Below are positions 49,833 through 59,445 of a DNA stretch of 64,000 nt, piece by piece; position 1 is the stretch's first letter, and the number at the start of each line of letters is the position of its first letter. The notes under the pieces are model-generated. The model had not been told where the DNA came from. It ran no database searches and worked only from the letters and a program-made list of their open reading frames with translations. Source of the stretch: Cytobacillus oceanisediminis. Lineage in GTDB: Bacteria; Bacillota; Bacilli; Bacillales; Cytobacillaceae. The stretch covers positions 29,186-93,185 of the forward strand of contig NZ_SOEE01000013.1 in assembly GCF_004366035.1 (NCBI RefSeq), read 5' to 3'. Made by a program: the position numbers and the translations under genes.

Positions 49833-52208
49833 TTACTTTTCATAAATGGCATTTGAAAGCAATCGGAACAGATAATCAGTATGATCACGGAAGCCGGCTT
49901 CAATGCCAATTAGTGTAACATCCTTATCCTGCTCTTTCACCATGATGGCCTGGCCTTGTGCAGCACTGCGATTTTTCCAGTGTCCCGCTACGAAGAAGTC
50001 TTCCTCATCAGCAATGGCTGCAAGCACGTCATCATTCTCTGTGCCTGTATACCAGACTGGACGGTAAACAAATCCAAGATCATCTTCACTGTAGCCTGCT
50101 GAAGCACCAGTGCCTTGATAATCTACCTTAATGATTCCGTTGCTGTTGGATCCGCCAGTATTGATAATATCATCAGTCAGGCCCAGAGTCTTTGTTGCAC
50201 GGGAAGCACCCGCACCTACAGCTATATATTTTCCTCCTTCGGAAACGAACTTTTCTACATTTGCTTTAAATGCAGCCAGTTCTTCCTGACTTTTAAGGCC
50301 GAATTCTTTGTTGGCATTACTTAAATTCAGAGAAATTAAATTTTCCGTTCCGCTGTAAACAAAGATATCATGGGAAGCAAGGCCATTATTAGTGACTTCT
50401 GATGGAGACAATTCCGTCACATTAAAGCCTAGCCTCTTAAGAGCCAATTTGGTGCCAGAGTGTGATTGCGCTTTGTTCATCCCTCCATCTTTTAAAATGC
50501 CTACATTCACTTCTTTAATTGTCTTTGCATCTGCAGGAACACTTCCTGACATGATACTTAGTCCAGAATCCTTAACAGCCGCTGAAATAGCATTTGCTGA
50601 TCCTTCAGCATAGAAGTTTCCTTCGCTGTCACGATGAACCATAACCCCTTGCTTTAGCAATTCGTTCACAAGCTGAACAGCTTTCACTGAGCTGTTCGGA
50701 ATGATAAATGGCCCTTTTCCGCTTAGTGACCCCTGTTCTTTTACATTATTTACCTTTGTTGCCGTTGCCTTTACATCATGTTGAACAGCGATTGCTTCAA
50801 AGCCCCATAGCTCCGGAAGACTCCAGGCAGAAATATCATACATGGCCGGTGTATCATCTGTTATATCTTCACCATCCCACAGCATGGTGTTTGCCAGACC
50901 TGCCTTTGCCTGATCCATTGGAACGATGTAAGTGCCCTTTGGATAGGACTTGCCATCTGCTGCAAATGCTTTTGATGCCTGAATAACATCTATATCATTC
51001 TTAATTAAATGATTTACTGCTTTATTTACTGCGGTTGGATCTTCCTCATTCACTGGAAGAATATATGCTTTCGGGAAATGGCCTTCTTCATGGAAAGGAT
51101 GATCAAAATTAATGCCGCGCTTAAACATTTCAATTTGATCTGTAATCATTACTTCCTTGTTATCGGTTGAATATTTCAGTGCTCCCATAATGGCATTGTA
51201 CATCCAGCGGACGCCGTCTTCGTCATTTGTAGGAGCTTCAAGCGTATGTCCATAAGCACCATGGTACATGGCATACATCGGTGTGAAAATTGGCGGATAA
51301 TCGTCCCATCCAGCGGAATCATCCCGCTGCGGAATATATGCGCCATCCATTTCTTTATACAGGGTGCCTGTGTAAAGAGCCTTGTCCCCCATAATTTCAG
51401 CTTCCATTGCTTCTGCCTGGTGATTAGCCCATTTTTCATATAAATCATATTCATAGTTAGGATTATGCGGAGGTGTACAAGGTTCAATCAACCCCTGTTT
51501 GTTTGGAGCATAATTTTTCACATATCCGTGAGTATCCAGGAAGACCATCGGATTCCACTCTTTAATAAGAGACACGGTTTCTTGCGTTTCAGGCTGTGAT
51601 TGCGTGATAAAATCACGGTTCAAATCAATTCCTTCGCCATTAAAACGGGTCGCATCCACACGTCCATCCGGGTTCTGCACCACATTAAAAATAAGGATGT
51701 TATTTTCCAGAATCTCCTTTGTTTCCTCGTCATTCTGTGTGGCAAAACGTTCAATCAGCTGCATCACTGCATCGCTTCCCACAAACTCTGTCCCATGAAT
51801 CGATCCATTGATCATGATTGGCACTTTAAAGTCCGGGTTATCAGCAATCCAATCCTGGGCTTTCTCCGGGTTTTTGAACATTTGCTTCCTTAAGGCCTGA
51901 ATTTTACCGAACTTGCCCTGAGCTCCCGGATCTGCAATGGTCACGACATATAGAGGGTATCCATCCGCGGAAGTACCTTTAACCTCCACCTTCACTCTAT
52001 TAGACTGTTTATCAATTTCTGCAAGTTTTGTCCCTATTACTGAGAATTTCATAAAGTCATAGTTTTCGCTATTGAATAAACTTCCGTCCTGTTCCTCTGA
52101 CACATTAACATTGACCCACTTTGGGCTGATAGCATGAGCAGCACTTAAAGGAACAGATGCCAAAATACCCGCTGCCAGAATTCCTGATAAAGCTTTCTTT
52201 TTATTCAT
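49833..52208 (-). CDS. Secreted M14 family zinc carboxypeptidase
   Basis: A 791-residue exported peptidase. Residues 1-26 are a signal peptide (KKALSGILAAGILASVPLSA, cleavage near AHA). The M14 core spans about 50-380: the zinc ligands are in NGSIHGTEFVG (HxxE) and the third His is in the YHGAYGHTLEAP region, which also carries the catalytic Glu. The C-terminal half (VNVGILKDGGMNKAQS, then IAVGAGASRATKTLGL) is a glutamine-amidotransferase-like domain seen in large Bacillus M14 proteins. It probably trims peptides outside the cell for nutrition. Confidence 0.86.
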   Translation of the reverse strand: MNKKKALSGILAAGILASVPLSAAHAISPKWVNVNVSEEQDGSLFNSENYDFMKFSVIGTKLAEIDKQSNRVKVEVKGTSADGYPLYVVTIADPGAQGKFGKIQALRKQMFKNPEKAQDWIADNPDFKVPIMINGSIHGTEFVGSDAVMQLIERFATQNDEETKEILENNILIFNVVQNPDGRVDATRFNGEGIDLNRDFITQSQPETQETVSLIKEWNPMVFLDTHGYVKNYAPNKQGLIEPCTPPHNPNYEYDLYEKWANHQAEAMEAEIMGDKALYTGTLYKEMDGAYIPQRDDSAGWDDYPPIFTPMYAMYHGAYGHTLEAPTNDEDGVRWMYNAIMGALKYSTDNKEVMITDQIEMFKRGINFDHPFHEEGHFPKAYILPVNEEDPTAVNKAVNHLIKNDIDVIQASKAFAADGKSYPKGTYIVPMDQAKAGLANTMLWDGEDITDDTPAMYDISAWSLPELWGFEAIAVQHDVKATATKVNNVKEQGSLSGKGPFIIPNSSVKAVQLVNELLKQGVMVHRDSEGNFYAEGSANAISAAVKDSGLSIMSGSVPADAKTIKEVNVGILKDGGMNKAQSHSGTKLALKRLGFNVTELSPSEVTNNGLASHDIFVYSGTENLISLNLSNANKEFGLKSQEELAAFKANVEKFVSEGGKYIAVGAGASRATKTLGLTDDIINTGGSNSNGIIKVDYQGTGASAGYSEDDLGFVYRPVWYTGTENDDVLAAIADEEDFFVAGHWKNRSAAQGQAIMVKEQDKDVTLIGIEAGFRDHTDYLFRLLSNAIYEK

Positions 52209-52321
52209 TATGTACCTCCAGGTGCAGTAGTTTTGTATATTTATGAAATATGGTTTATTTTAATTCAAGATATCCAATTGTGGCAATGCAACTATTTTCC
52301 TAAAAAAGGCTATTTAACAAG

Positions 52322-52348
52322 TAAAAAGGGACCAAGAAATGATCCCTT
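52322..52348 (-). terminator. Terminator of the X-Pro peptidase gene
   Basis: On the minus strand AAGGGA pairs with TCCCTT across a short loop, followed by TTTT, a few bases after the stop at 52357. Confidence 0.65.
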
Positions 52349-52356
52349 CTATTTTT

Positions 52357-54174
52357 CTACTTAAATGCTTTAACTCCACCTTGCACAGGAAGCATTATAT
52401 AGCTTCTCTCCGGGTCGATGGTTATTTTCGTGCCTGCCTTCGGTCTGATTGTATAGTTATAATCACTTGATAGAACTACTACTCCCAGACGATCACCTTC
52501 TTTAAACACATAATCATCCGGCTGCATATCCCATGTAAAAGTGTATTCACGGTCCGGCGTCAGTCCTGAAGATCTTTTTTCACTGTGAAGGTTTTGCGGA
52601 TCCATCCACCCTCTAGTAACAATTTCCGGCTTTCCTTCCCCATATTTAACAAGGAGGGCCGTTAAGTTGGCCGTTTTCCGGTCAATGCTTGCTTGAATTT
52701 GAATTTCCGGGGTTCCGCTCATCCGAATGTCGTTTTCTAAAGGAGGCGTCAAATAGACGAGCCTATGAGGTAAAGAAGAATCAGGATTTACAGCCAATTC
52801 TTCAGCCTTGATTGTGGCATCATCCACAAATTGCTGATTCTCCTTATTCTTGTTCGGTACAGGATGCAGTTCTAAACTGCCGCCTCCATCGGAAGCCGGC
52901 TTAAAATGCAATTTTGCGTCTGAAGTTCCCTTAGCAGGCCAGTTTGCCTCTGTATGCCATGTCTTATCCTCCCTCTGAATGTCCACCACTGGTTCATCCA
53001 TGACATCATTTTTAATATCATAGAGCCAGTAGTCAAACCATTTATTTAAAGTTGGAAGCCATACATCGCGTCTGAAGCTGTAGGGGCTGGAATGGCCGCC
53101 TTGATGAAGCCACATTTTTCTGGGAACATCATTCTCGCCAAGCGCTTGCCACCAATCTGAAAAATGCTTTGTTTTAACATTCCAGTCATTTAACCCATGG
53201 ACAATAAAGACACTTGCTTTAACCTGATCAGCATCCTTTGTATAATCCCTTTTACTCCAGAATTCATTGTAATCCCCGGTTTCCCTGTCCTGGCCTTCCG
53301 TTAATCCCTTTATGACATTGCTGCATGCTTCAGGGTTTTGCCTCGTTAAAATGGCTTCGGCCATGTTATCCGCATCTTCCCCCTGGTATCCTCCTGGCGC
53401 AATCACAGCACCATTCGAACGATAATAGTCATACCAGCTGCTTATGGCTGCTATTGGCACAATCGTTTTCAGGCCTTCAACTCCTGTTGCAGCCACAGCA
53501 TTAGGAAGTGTTCCATTATAAGATACTCCTGTCATCCCCACATTCCCTGTTGACCAATCAGCTTGTATTTCCTGTCCCTCTGCATTAAAAGCTTTCGTTC
53601 TGCCATTCAGCCAATCGATTACAGCACGAGTTCCAAGTATCTCATGCTCATCGCCGGTTGTAGGACATCCATCCGACAAGCCTGTCCCTACACTTTCTGC
53701 AAGTACAACCGCGTAGCCTCTTGGTACAAAATAGTCATCATAATAACCTGGGAGATTTGCCTGAGGGCTGCCTTTTTCACCTTTACTTTTCCCTTTCTTG
53801 GGTACAGAGTTCAGTTCTGCATCCACGTCATAAACCGGGACACCTTTAATTCCAGAACGGTAAGGACTCATTTCGTAAATAACAGGAACCTTTAAACCTT
53901 CCTCTGTTTCCTTTGGCCTGATAATATCAGCACGTATTCGATCCAGCTTTCCATCTCCATCACTGTCAGTTGCTGTTTCAACAAATACTCTTTCGACAAT
54001 GGCATCATCCAGAGAAAAAATGGGCTGTGTCATGCCATTTTCGACTTTAATCCGAGATTCAGCCGAGGCCATGCTGCTTTGACTGTCTATACCTGCTGAA
54101 TGCAATGCCCCTCCGGCAATTAGCGGGTAAGCGATAACTGAGGCTATGAACACTTTTAATGCAGCTTTTTTCAT
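52357..54174 (-). CDS. Secreted Xaa-Pro dipeptidyl-peptidase (S15/CocE family)
   Basis: About 605 residues from the ATG at 54174, where AGGGGG lies upstream; the reading from 54264 adds an N-terminal tail before a clear signal peptide (KKAALKVFIASVIAYPLIAGG). The alpha/beta-hydrolase core includes VIYEMSPYRSG, the nucleophile motif VGMTGVSYNGTLPNA (GxSYxG, near residue 250), Asp in FIVHGLNDWNVK and His in LHQGGHSSPYS. A C-terminal jelly-roll domain (ENDIRMSGTPEIQIQAS) is typical of X-Pro dipeptidases and cocaine-esterase-like enzymes. It releases N-terminal X-Pro dipeptides. Confidence 0.88.
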   Translation of the reverse strand: MKKAALKVFIASVIAYPLIAGGALHSAGIDSQSSMASAESRIKVENGMTQPIFSLDDAIVERVFVETATDSDGDGKLDRIRADIIRPKETEEGLKVPVIYEMSPYRSGIKGVPVYDVDAELNSVPKKGKSKGEKGSPQANLPGYYDDYFVPRGYAVVLAESVGTGLSDGCPTTGDEHEILGTRAVIDWLNGRTKAFNAEGQEIQADWSTGNVGMTGVSYNGTLPNAVAATGVEGLKTIVPIAAISSWYDYYRSNGAVIAPGGYQGEDADNMAEAILTRQNPEACSNVIKGLTEGQDRETGDYNEFWSKRDYTKDADQVKASVFIVHGLNDWNVKTKHFSDWWQALGENDVPRKMWLHQGGHSSPYSFRRDVWLPTLNKWFDYWLYDIKNDVMDEPVVDIQREDKTWHTEANWPAKGTSDAKLHFKPASDGGGSLELHPVPNKNKENQQFVDDATIKAEELAVNPDSSLPHRLVYLTPPLENDIRMSGTPEIQIQASIDRKTANLTALLVKYGEGKPEIVTRGWMDPQNLHSEKRSSGLTPDREYTFTWDMQPDDYVFKEGDRLGVVVLSSDYNYTIRPKAGTKITIDPERSYIMLPVQGGVKAFK

Positions 54175-54503
54175 AAAAATCCCCCTAAATAAATTAATGT
54201 TATAATTTTCAGAATAAAGTAAAACCGTGTAAGTTTCGATAGCCGAAAGACCTGTATTTTTCAAGCTGCATTTAATAATTAACTATTGGTCTCCTTCAAA
54301 GGTCATGATTTAACATGGCTGCTCTCTTGATCCGGTACTTTTAATCTGCCATTTTTTACAATTTGGAAAGTTTAAGTCTTTCTTTTCTCCCACATTTGAA
54401 AAATCTGCTAGTCTAATAGAATCGTTTTAACTCTTTATTAAAGGAAGGAGAGATATGTAAGCGAATACATAAAGCTGGATTACTAGTCGAGGGGGAATAA
54501 AAG
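54175..54503. other. Divergent intergenic region with a minimal start-stop ORF
   Basis: About 330 bases between the divergent peptidase genes. AAGGAAGGAG at 54441-54450 is followed at 54455 by ATG TAA, a two-codon ORF, 46 bases ahead of the M28 ATG. Upstream, TTGAAAAAT at about 54398 could be part of a promoter, but the -10 is not clear. Nothing else is supported. Confidence 0.4.
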
Positions 54504-55862
54504 ATGAAAGTTGGAAAGAAAGCTAGTTCAATTATGCTTGCAGCCGTTCTGACAGCTTCAAGTTTGTATGCAGTGCCTGTTCAATTTGTGCAGACTGCAG
54601 AAGCGGCACAAAGCAAAGCTGGAGATCCTGGCTCCAAAGCATTTGATCAGAAGGTAATTGCAAGGGTAGATGCAGCTCGCATGATGGAGGATGTCAGCTA
54701 TTTATCTGAAACTATAGGGCCGCGTGTTGCAGGAACGGAAGCAGAAAAGCAGGCAGCTGATTTTATTCGCAAACGGCTTGAGACCTATGGCTACACAGTC
54801 GAAACACAAGAATTCAGCATTCCGGATAAAATGGCGGGAGATTTGCACACCAGTGACCTGAAGGAGATCCTTATAACCATTCCCTCCGGGTCAGGATCAA
54901 CGCCTGAAGAAGGAATTACCTCTGAATTATATGATGCTGGATTAGGCAGGCCAGCTGATTTTACAAGGGAAGCCTCAGGGAAAATCGCACTTATTTCACG
55001 CGGAGAGATTACTTTCTCAGAAAAAGTTACAAACGCAGTGAATGCCGGTGCTTCGGGGGTTCTAATTTATAACAATGCGGATCAGCCAGCACCCATGAAC
55101 CCTTCAATTGGAGGCCCATATGACATTCCGGTGGGAAGCATAACGAAGGCAAGCGGGGAAGCACTCCTTCAAGATGTTGCGGCACATAACAAAACGGTAA
55201 CACTAATTGTCAAGAGCTTTAAAAACATAAGATCGCAAAATATTATTGCCACCAAGCACCCTAAGCCTAATAAAGGCGCGGAAACTGACATTGTCCACAT
55301 TTCTGCACATTTCGATAGTGTACCATTTGCTCCGGGGGCTAGCGATAACGCATCCGGAACCGCTGTTGCCTTGGAGCTGGCCAGAGTCCTGAAAAGCTAT
55401 CCCGCTGACAAAGAATTGCGTTTTGCATTTGTAGGGGCAGAAGAGATTGGTCTTCTTGGTTCTGAGTATTATGTGAGCCAGCTGAGCAGCAATGAAATAG
55501 GGCGAAGCATCGCAAATTTCAATATGGATATGGTAGGCACAGCATGGGAAAATGCAACTGCGATTTACATGAATACCCTTGATGGCCAGGCAAATATCGC
55601 AACAGAAACCGCCATTGCCACAGCCGGGCGGATTGGCACCTCATCTGAGCTGGTTCTATATCAGCGCGGAGCTTCAGACCATGTTTCTTTTCATGATGCA
55701 GGAATTCCGGCTGTCAACTTTATCAGACGAGAACCTGCTACTGCCGCTCTTGAACCGTATTACCATACACCACTTGATTCCATCGAGCACATTAGTGCCG
55801 AGCGGATGAAAGAAGCCGGTGATCTAATAGGCGCTTCGGTTTACAGCTTAATTCGAAAATAG
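54504..55862 (+). CDS. Secreted M28 family aminopeptidase (YwaD-like)
   Basis: A 452-residue exported zinc aminopeptidase. The signal peptide covers residues 1-35 (SSIMLAAVLTASSLYAVPV, cleavage near AEA). A PA domain (residues about 140-240, ISRGEITFSEKVTNAVNAGA) is inserted before the catalytic domain: HISAHFDSVPFAPGASDNAS (His, Asp), FVGAEEIGLLGS (Glu-Glu), NFNMDMVGT (Asp) and YYHTPLDS (His) provide the two-zinc site. GAGGGGG precedes the ATG. It is the third of three secreted peptidases grouped here. Confidence 0.9.
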   Translation: MKVGKKASSIMLAAVLTASSLYAVPVQFVQTAEAAQSKAGDPGSKAFDQKVIARVDAARMMEDVSYLSETIGPRVAGTEAEKQAADFIRKRLETYGYTVETQEFSIPDKMAGDLHTSDLKEILITIPSGSGSTPEEGITSELYDAGLGRPADFTREASGKIALISRGEITFSEKVTNAVNAGASGVLIYNNADQPAPMNPSIGGPYDIPVGSITKASGEALLQDVAAHNKTVTLIVKSFKNIRSQNIIATKHPKPNKGAETDIVHISAHFDSVPFAPGASDNASGTAVALELARVLKSYPADKELRFAFVGAEEIGLLGSEYYVSQLSSNEIGRSIANFNMDMVGTAWENATAIYMNTLDGQANIATETAIATAGRIGTSSELVLYQRGASDHVSFHDAGIPAVNFIRREPATAALEPYYHTPLDSIEHISAERMKEAGDLIGASVYSLIRK

Positions 55863-55878
55863 AATTGACTTAAAAAAT

Positions 55879-55908
55879 CCCCGGGTTTTCCCCGGGGGTT
55901 TTTTTTCG
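55879..55908 (+). terminator. Terminator of the M28 gene
   Basis: CCCCGGG-TTTT-CCCGGGG followed by eight T, shortly after the stop codon. Very strong. Confidence 0.9.
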
Positions 55909-56115
55909 TTTTTTTACTTTCCAGCTATTTAGTATAAACAATGTGTTTACGTACAAAATATGAGGGTAAATTATATTCGTTCTAAATTTCATGTTCAAAT
56001 TATTAAGGGATTTACCGTTTAAATGGAAAAGAAATCGGGTAACATAAATGTAACATTACAAAGGAATTTACTATCTGCCCGATAGTCCTATATATCCCTA
56101 AAGGAGGGAGTCATC

Positions 56116-56265
56116 ATGGATTTTGAACACGAGGCTGTCATACTACAAAGAGAACTCTCCCTTCTCATGGATGAATATGAAAGGTGCGAGATTGACGACG
56201 TGAAAAATGAAATATCAAAGGATATTCAACTGCTGAGCCGTGCAATAGACGATATACTTAATTAA
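56116..56265 (+). CDS. Small acidic helical protein, 49 aa
   Basis: ATG at 56116 is preceded by AAAGGAGGGAG at an ideal distance. The peptide (MDFEHEAVILQRELSLLMDE start, AIDDILN end) is acidic, with heptad-like Leu/Ile spacing, probably a helical hairpin. The length and shape recall Spo0E-type phosphatase peptides, but their SxxxD signature is not present. It is followed by the potassium channel gene 94 bases downstream. Function unknown. Confidence 0.65.
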   Translation: MDFEHEAVILQRELSLLMDEYERCEIDDVKNEISKDIQLLSRAIDDILN

Positions 56266-56359
56266 AGTATATGCTGGCATGGCTTTTTTTTATATTCTAT
56301 GCAGCTGGCATTTTTTAGCAGTCAGCTGCTGAAACCTTTTGAAATCTAGGAGGGGTAAT

Positions 56360-57352
56360 ATGCCTCAGCACATTTATTACAGTTTCATACGTCTGCCCTT
56401 AGTAATCAGAATTTTGCTGATTGCCCTGATGGTGATTTTTTTATTTGGCGGATTAATACATATTATTGAACCCTCCTCCTTTCCGACATTTTTTGATGGA
56501 ATCTGGTGGGCGGTTGTAACCGCTTCAACTGTCGGTTTTGGAGATTTTTATCCAAAAAGCACTGTAGGGCGAATAGTGGGCATTGCGCTTATTTTTACAG
56601 GAGCGGGCTTTCTGTCTACCTATTTTATTTCACTAGCAACAGCAGCAGTTACCAGGCAGAATGACTTCCTGGAAGGGAAAATCGAATACCGGGGTCAAAA
56701 CCATATTGTTGTGATCGGCTGGAACGAACGCTCGAGGGAGATCGTCAATACTCTTGGAGGCGATGGGATGAACCATTCGATTGCCTTAATAGATGAAACT
56801 CTAAAGTCAAACCCTGTTCCGCACAATAATGTACATTTTATTCAGGGACGCGCTAACAGAGATGATGTACTCGTGAAGGCAAATATATTTGATGCCCAAA
56901 AAGTAATTATAACAGCTGATCAGAACAAAGATGAATTGCATGCTGATATGAATTCAATATTAACCTTATTGGCAATCAAAGGATTAAACCCGGGTGTTCA
57001 ATGCATTGTTGAAATATTAACTTCAGAACAGGCAGCCAACGCCAAAAGAGCGGGAGCCGATGAAATTGTTCAGACGAATGTTCTTACGAGCTTTGTCATG
57101 ATCAACAGCATCTCTTCCCAGGAGCTAGTTACTTCATTCCTTGATTTGCTGGGACAGCTTGATAAACGCAAATTAACTTTTCAGCCTGCATCAGAAGAAG
57201 TAGAAAATAAGACTTTTGCTGAACTTAGTGCTGAGCTTATGAAAGAAGGCATTCTGCTTTTGGGTGTTAAAAGAGGGGAAGAAACTCTGGTTAATCCTCC
57301 CCAGCCTTTTAGAATTCTTCAGCAGGATCAGCTGATTATTATACTCGGTTAA
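56360..57352 (+). CDS. yugO: Potassium channel protein (YugO-like, TrkA-N domain)
   Basis: About 330 residues. Two membrane helices flank the pore loop WWAVVTASTVGFGDFYP (selectivity filter TVGFGD, near residue 55). From about 105 follows an RCK/TrkA-N domain (NHIVVIGWNERSREIVNTL, the NAD-binding Gly motif) and a small C-terminal TrkA-C-like end. YugO of Bacillus subtilis is the gated K+ channel used for electrical signalling in biofilms, and the neighbouring yugN, pgi and yugJ order is the same. AGGAGGGG precedes ATG 56360. Confidence 0.88.
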   Translation: MPQHIYYSFIRLPLVIRILLIALMVIFLFGGLIHIIEPSSFPTFFDGIWWAVVTASTVGFGDFYPKSTVGRIVGIALIFTGAGFLSTYFISLATAAVTRQNDFLEGKIEYRGQNHIVVIGWNERSREIVNTLGGDGMNHSIALIDETLKSNPVPHNNVHFIQGRANRDDVLVKANIFDAQKVIITADQNKDELHADMNSILTLLAIKGLNPGVQCIVEILTSEQAANAKRAGADEIVQTNVLTSFVMINSISSQELVTSFLDLLGQLDKRKLTFQPASEEVENKTFAELSAELMKEGILLLGVKRGEETLVNPPQPFRILQQDQLIIILG

Positions 57353-57765
57353 TCTCTTAATAATATAGACTCCAGCTCTTCGACAAGCGCTTTGCCAAGA
57401 TCAATTAATTCTTCCGGAAAACTGGCATCCTTATCAACAGGCTCCGAGAATTGATCAAAGGAGGCGCTGAAATTCCCTGTATAGGCGTGGTCATCGAGGC
57501 CGCGCTGGTACTTATGGGAAAGCAGAAACGGCCTGCCTATTTCCACCGTACAGCTTGGATCATCCAGCTGCCCATCAATTGCCTTAAATGGGACCCTTAA
57601 AAACTGGTACCCCACCTCATCATCAATTTTATAATCAAAGGACCCGTGATCATAATCCCAATTCCCGCCAATCGAATAGCCCACCGGCTTTAGAGCCTGC
57701 TCCAGCTTATATAAATCAAAATGCTTTCCTTCCACTTTTGAAGGTATCTCAATCACTGAATCCAT
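57349..57765 (-). CDS. yugN: YugN-like family protein
   Basis: A 138-residue protein that converges on, and overlaps by four bases, the potassium channel gene. IPSKVEGKHFDLYKLEQALKP and YSIGGNWDYDHGSFDYKID, then FLRVPFKAID and the C-terminal KALVEELESILL, fit the YugN-like family (PF08868). The function is not known. It lies in the conserved yugO-yugN-pgi neighbourhood. Confidence 0.85.
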   Translation of the reverse strand: MDSVIEIPSKVEGKHFDLYKLEQALKPVGYSIGGNWDYDHGSFDYKIDDEVGYQFLRVPFKAIDGQLDDPSCTVEIGRPFLLSHKYQRGLDDHAYTGNFSASFDQFSEPVDKDASFPEELIDLGKALVEELESILLRD

Positions 57766-57845
57766 CCCCTTTTACGCTTTTTGCTTAGTTTCTCCAAAGT
57801 AAGGGATATCATGAATGCGAATTAGAAGCGGCATCTTTTTCTCCA

Positions 57846-57880
57846 ATAAAAAAACGCCCACCCGCAGGCAGACGCTTTTC
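57846..57880 (-). terminator. Terminator of pgi
   Basis: On the minus strand AGCGTCTGCC pairs with GGTGGGCGTT across TGCG, followed by seven T, just after the pgi stop. Confidence 0.85.
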
Positions 57881-57884
57881 ACAA

Positions 57885-59234
57885 TTACTTTAATCTCTTT
57901 TCAAGTTCAGCTTTTTTCTCTTCAAATCCTGGTTTTCCTAATAGGGCGAACATGTTCACTTTATATGCTTCTACACCAGGCTGGTCGAACGGATTCACTC
58001 CCAGCAGGTAGCCGCTCATGGCACATGCTTTTTCAAAGAAGTAAACCAGGTAGCCAAATGTATAGGCATCCATTTTTGGTATGGATACGATCAGGTTTGG
58101 CACTCCGCCGTCTGTGTGTGCAAGCATTGTCCCTTCAAAGGCTTTGTTATTTACAAAGTCGACAGTCTCACCCGCAAGATAGTTCAGGCCATCAAGATCA
58201 TTCTCTGCTTCTTCAATGGTTAGCTCATGGCGTGATTCCTCCACCTTGATAACCGTTTCGAAAAGGTCCCGGCGGCCTTCCTGCACATACTGGCCTAATG
58301 AATGCAGATCAGTGGAGAAGTTTGCTGAAGAAGGAAAAATTCCTTTCTGGTCTTTTCCTTCACTTTCACCGAACAGCTGCTTCCACCACTCTGCAAAGTA
58401 TTGAAGTCCTGGTTCGTAGTTGATCAGCATTTCAATCGTTTTGCCTTTGTTATATAGAACATTGCGGACTGCAGCGTACTGGTATGCTGCATTCTCCTGA
58501 AGCTCAGATTTGCTGAAGTCCTCGCGTGCCTGTGCAGCACCGCTCATCATATCTTCAATGCTTGCACCGCTGACTGCAATCGGCAGAAGACCTACTGCTG
58601 TAAGGACTGAATAGCGGCCTCCTACGTCATCCGGAATAACAAATGACTCATAGCCTTCTTCTGTCGCAAGAGTCTTTAAAGCACCTCTTGCTTTATCGGT
58701 TGTAGCATAGATTCGTTTTCGCGCTTCTTCCACACCATATTTTTCTTCCAGCATTTTGCGGAAAATACGGAAAGCCAATGCAGGCTCAGTCGTTGTGCCT
58801 GATTTGGAGATAACATTGATGGACCAATCTTTACCGTCAAGAAGATCCATTAAATCCTTCATATAAGCGGAACTAATATTGTTGCCCGCAAATAATACCT
58901 GCGGAGTGCCGCGCTTTTCTTTTGGAAGTGCATTATAGAAGCTGTGCTGAAGCATTTCAATAGCTGCACGCGCTCCAAGATAGGAACCTCCAATTCCAAT
59001 GACGATAAGAACATCGGAATCGCTTTTAATTTTCTCAGCAGCTTTTTGAATGCGGGAAAACTCTTCTTTGTCGTAATTTGCAGGCAAATCGATCCAGCCT
59101 AAAAAGTCACTGCCAGCTCCAGTTTGTTCATGAAGGGAGTGATGGGCTACCTTAACGGCATCCTGCAGATATGTAATTTCATGTTCGCCAAAAAAAGGAA
59201 GTGCTTTTGCGTAATCAAAACGAACGTGTGTCAT
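57885..59234 (-). CDS. pgi: Glucose-6-phosphate isomerase
   Basis: A 449-residue bacterial-type isomerase. [41 protein letters not shown] (phosphate-binding SIS domain), [18 protein letters not shown] and the active-site Glu region ([23 protein letters not shown]) are all present; [15 protein letters not shown] is the C-terminal signature with the catalytic Lys. It interconverts glucose-6-P and fructose-6-P, feeding both glycolysis and UDP-glucose synthesis for the eps operon. Confidence 0.95.
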   Translation of the reverse strand: MTHVRFDYAKALPFFGEHEITYLQDAVKVAHHSLHEQTGAGSDFLGWIDLPANYDKEEFSRIQKAAEKIKSDSDVLIVIGIGGSYLGARAAIEMLQHSFYNALPKEKRGTPQVLFAGNNISSAYMKDLMDLLDGKDWSINVISKSGTTTEPALAFRIFRKMLEEKYGVEEARKRIYATTDKARGALKTLATEEGYESFVIPDDVGGRYSVLTAVGLLPIAVSGASIEDMMSGAAQAREDFSKSELQENAAYQYAAVRNVLYNKGKTIEMLINYEPGLQYFAEWWKQLFGESEGKDQKGIFPSSANFSTDLHSLGQYVQEGRRDLFETVIKVEESRHELTIEEAENDLDGLNYLAGETVDFVNNKAFEGTMLAHTDGGVPNLIVSIPKMDAYTFGYLVYFFEKACAMSGYLLGVNPFDQPGVEAYKVNMFALLGKPGFEEKKAELEKRLK

Positions 59235-59410
59235 GAATGTCCTCCAATTTTTCTCAAATTTAAACAGCCTGCAGTAATTCTGGCTGTCATCCTTATACCA
59301 CTTTAACGAAAGCCTTAAAGTTAATCAAGAATCATCCTCTAATGTAAGCGTGTCCAATTTTGACATATTTTTTACGCGCAAATGGTGATTGTAATTTTTC
59401 GGGGAAAAAT

Positions 59411-59439
59411 GTAAAAGGACTCTGCTTTGGCAGAGTCCC
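59411..59439 (-). terminator. Terminator of the alcohol dehydrogenase gene
   Basis: On the minus strand GGACTCTGC and GCAGAGTCC form a perfect hairpin followed by TTTTAC. Confidence 0.85.
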
Positions 59440-59445
59440 TGGTAT

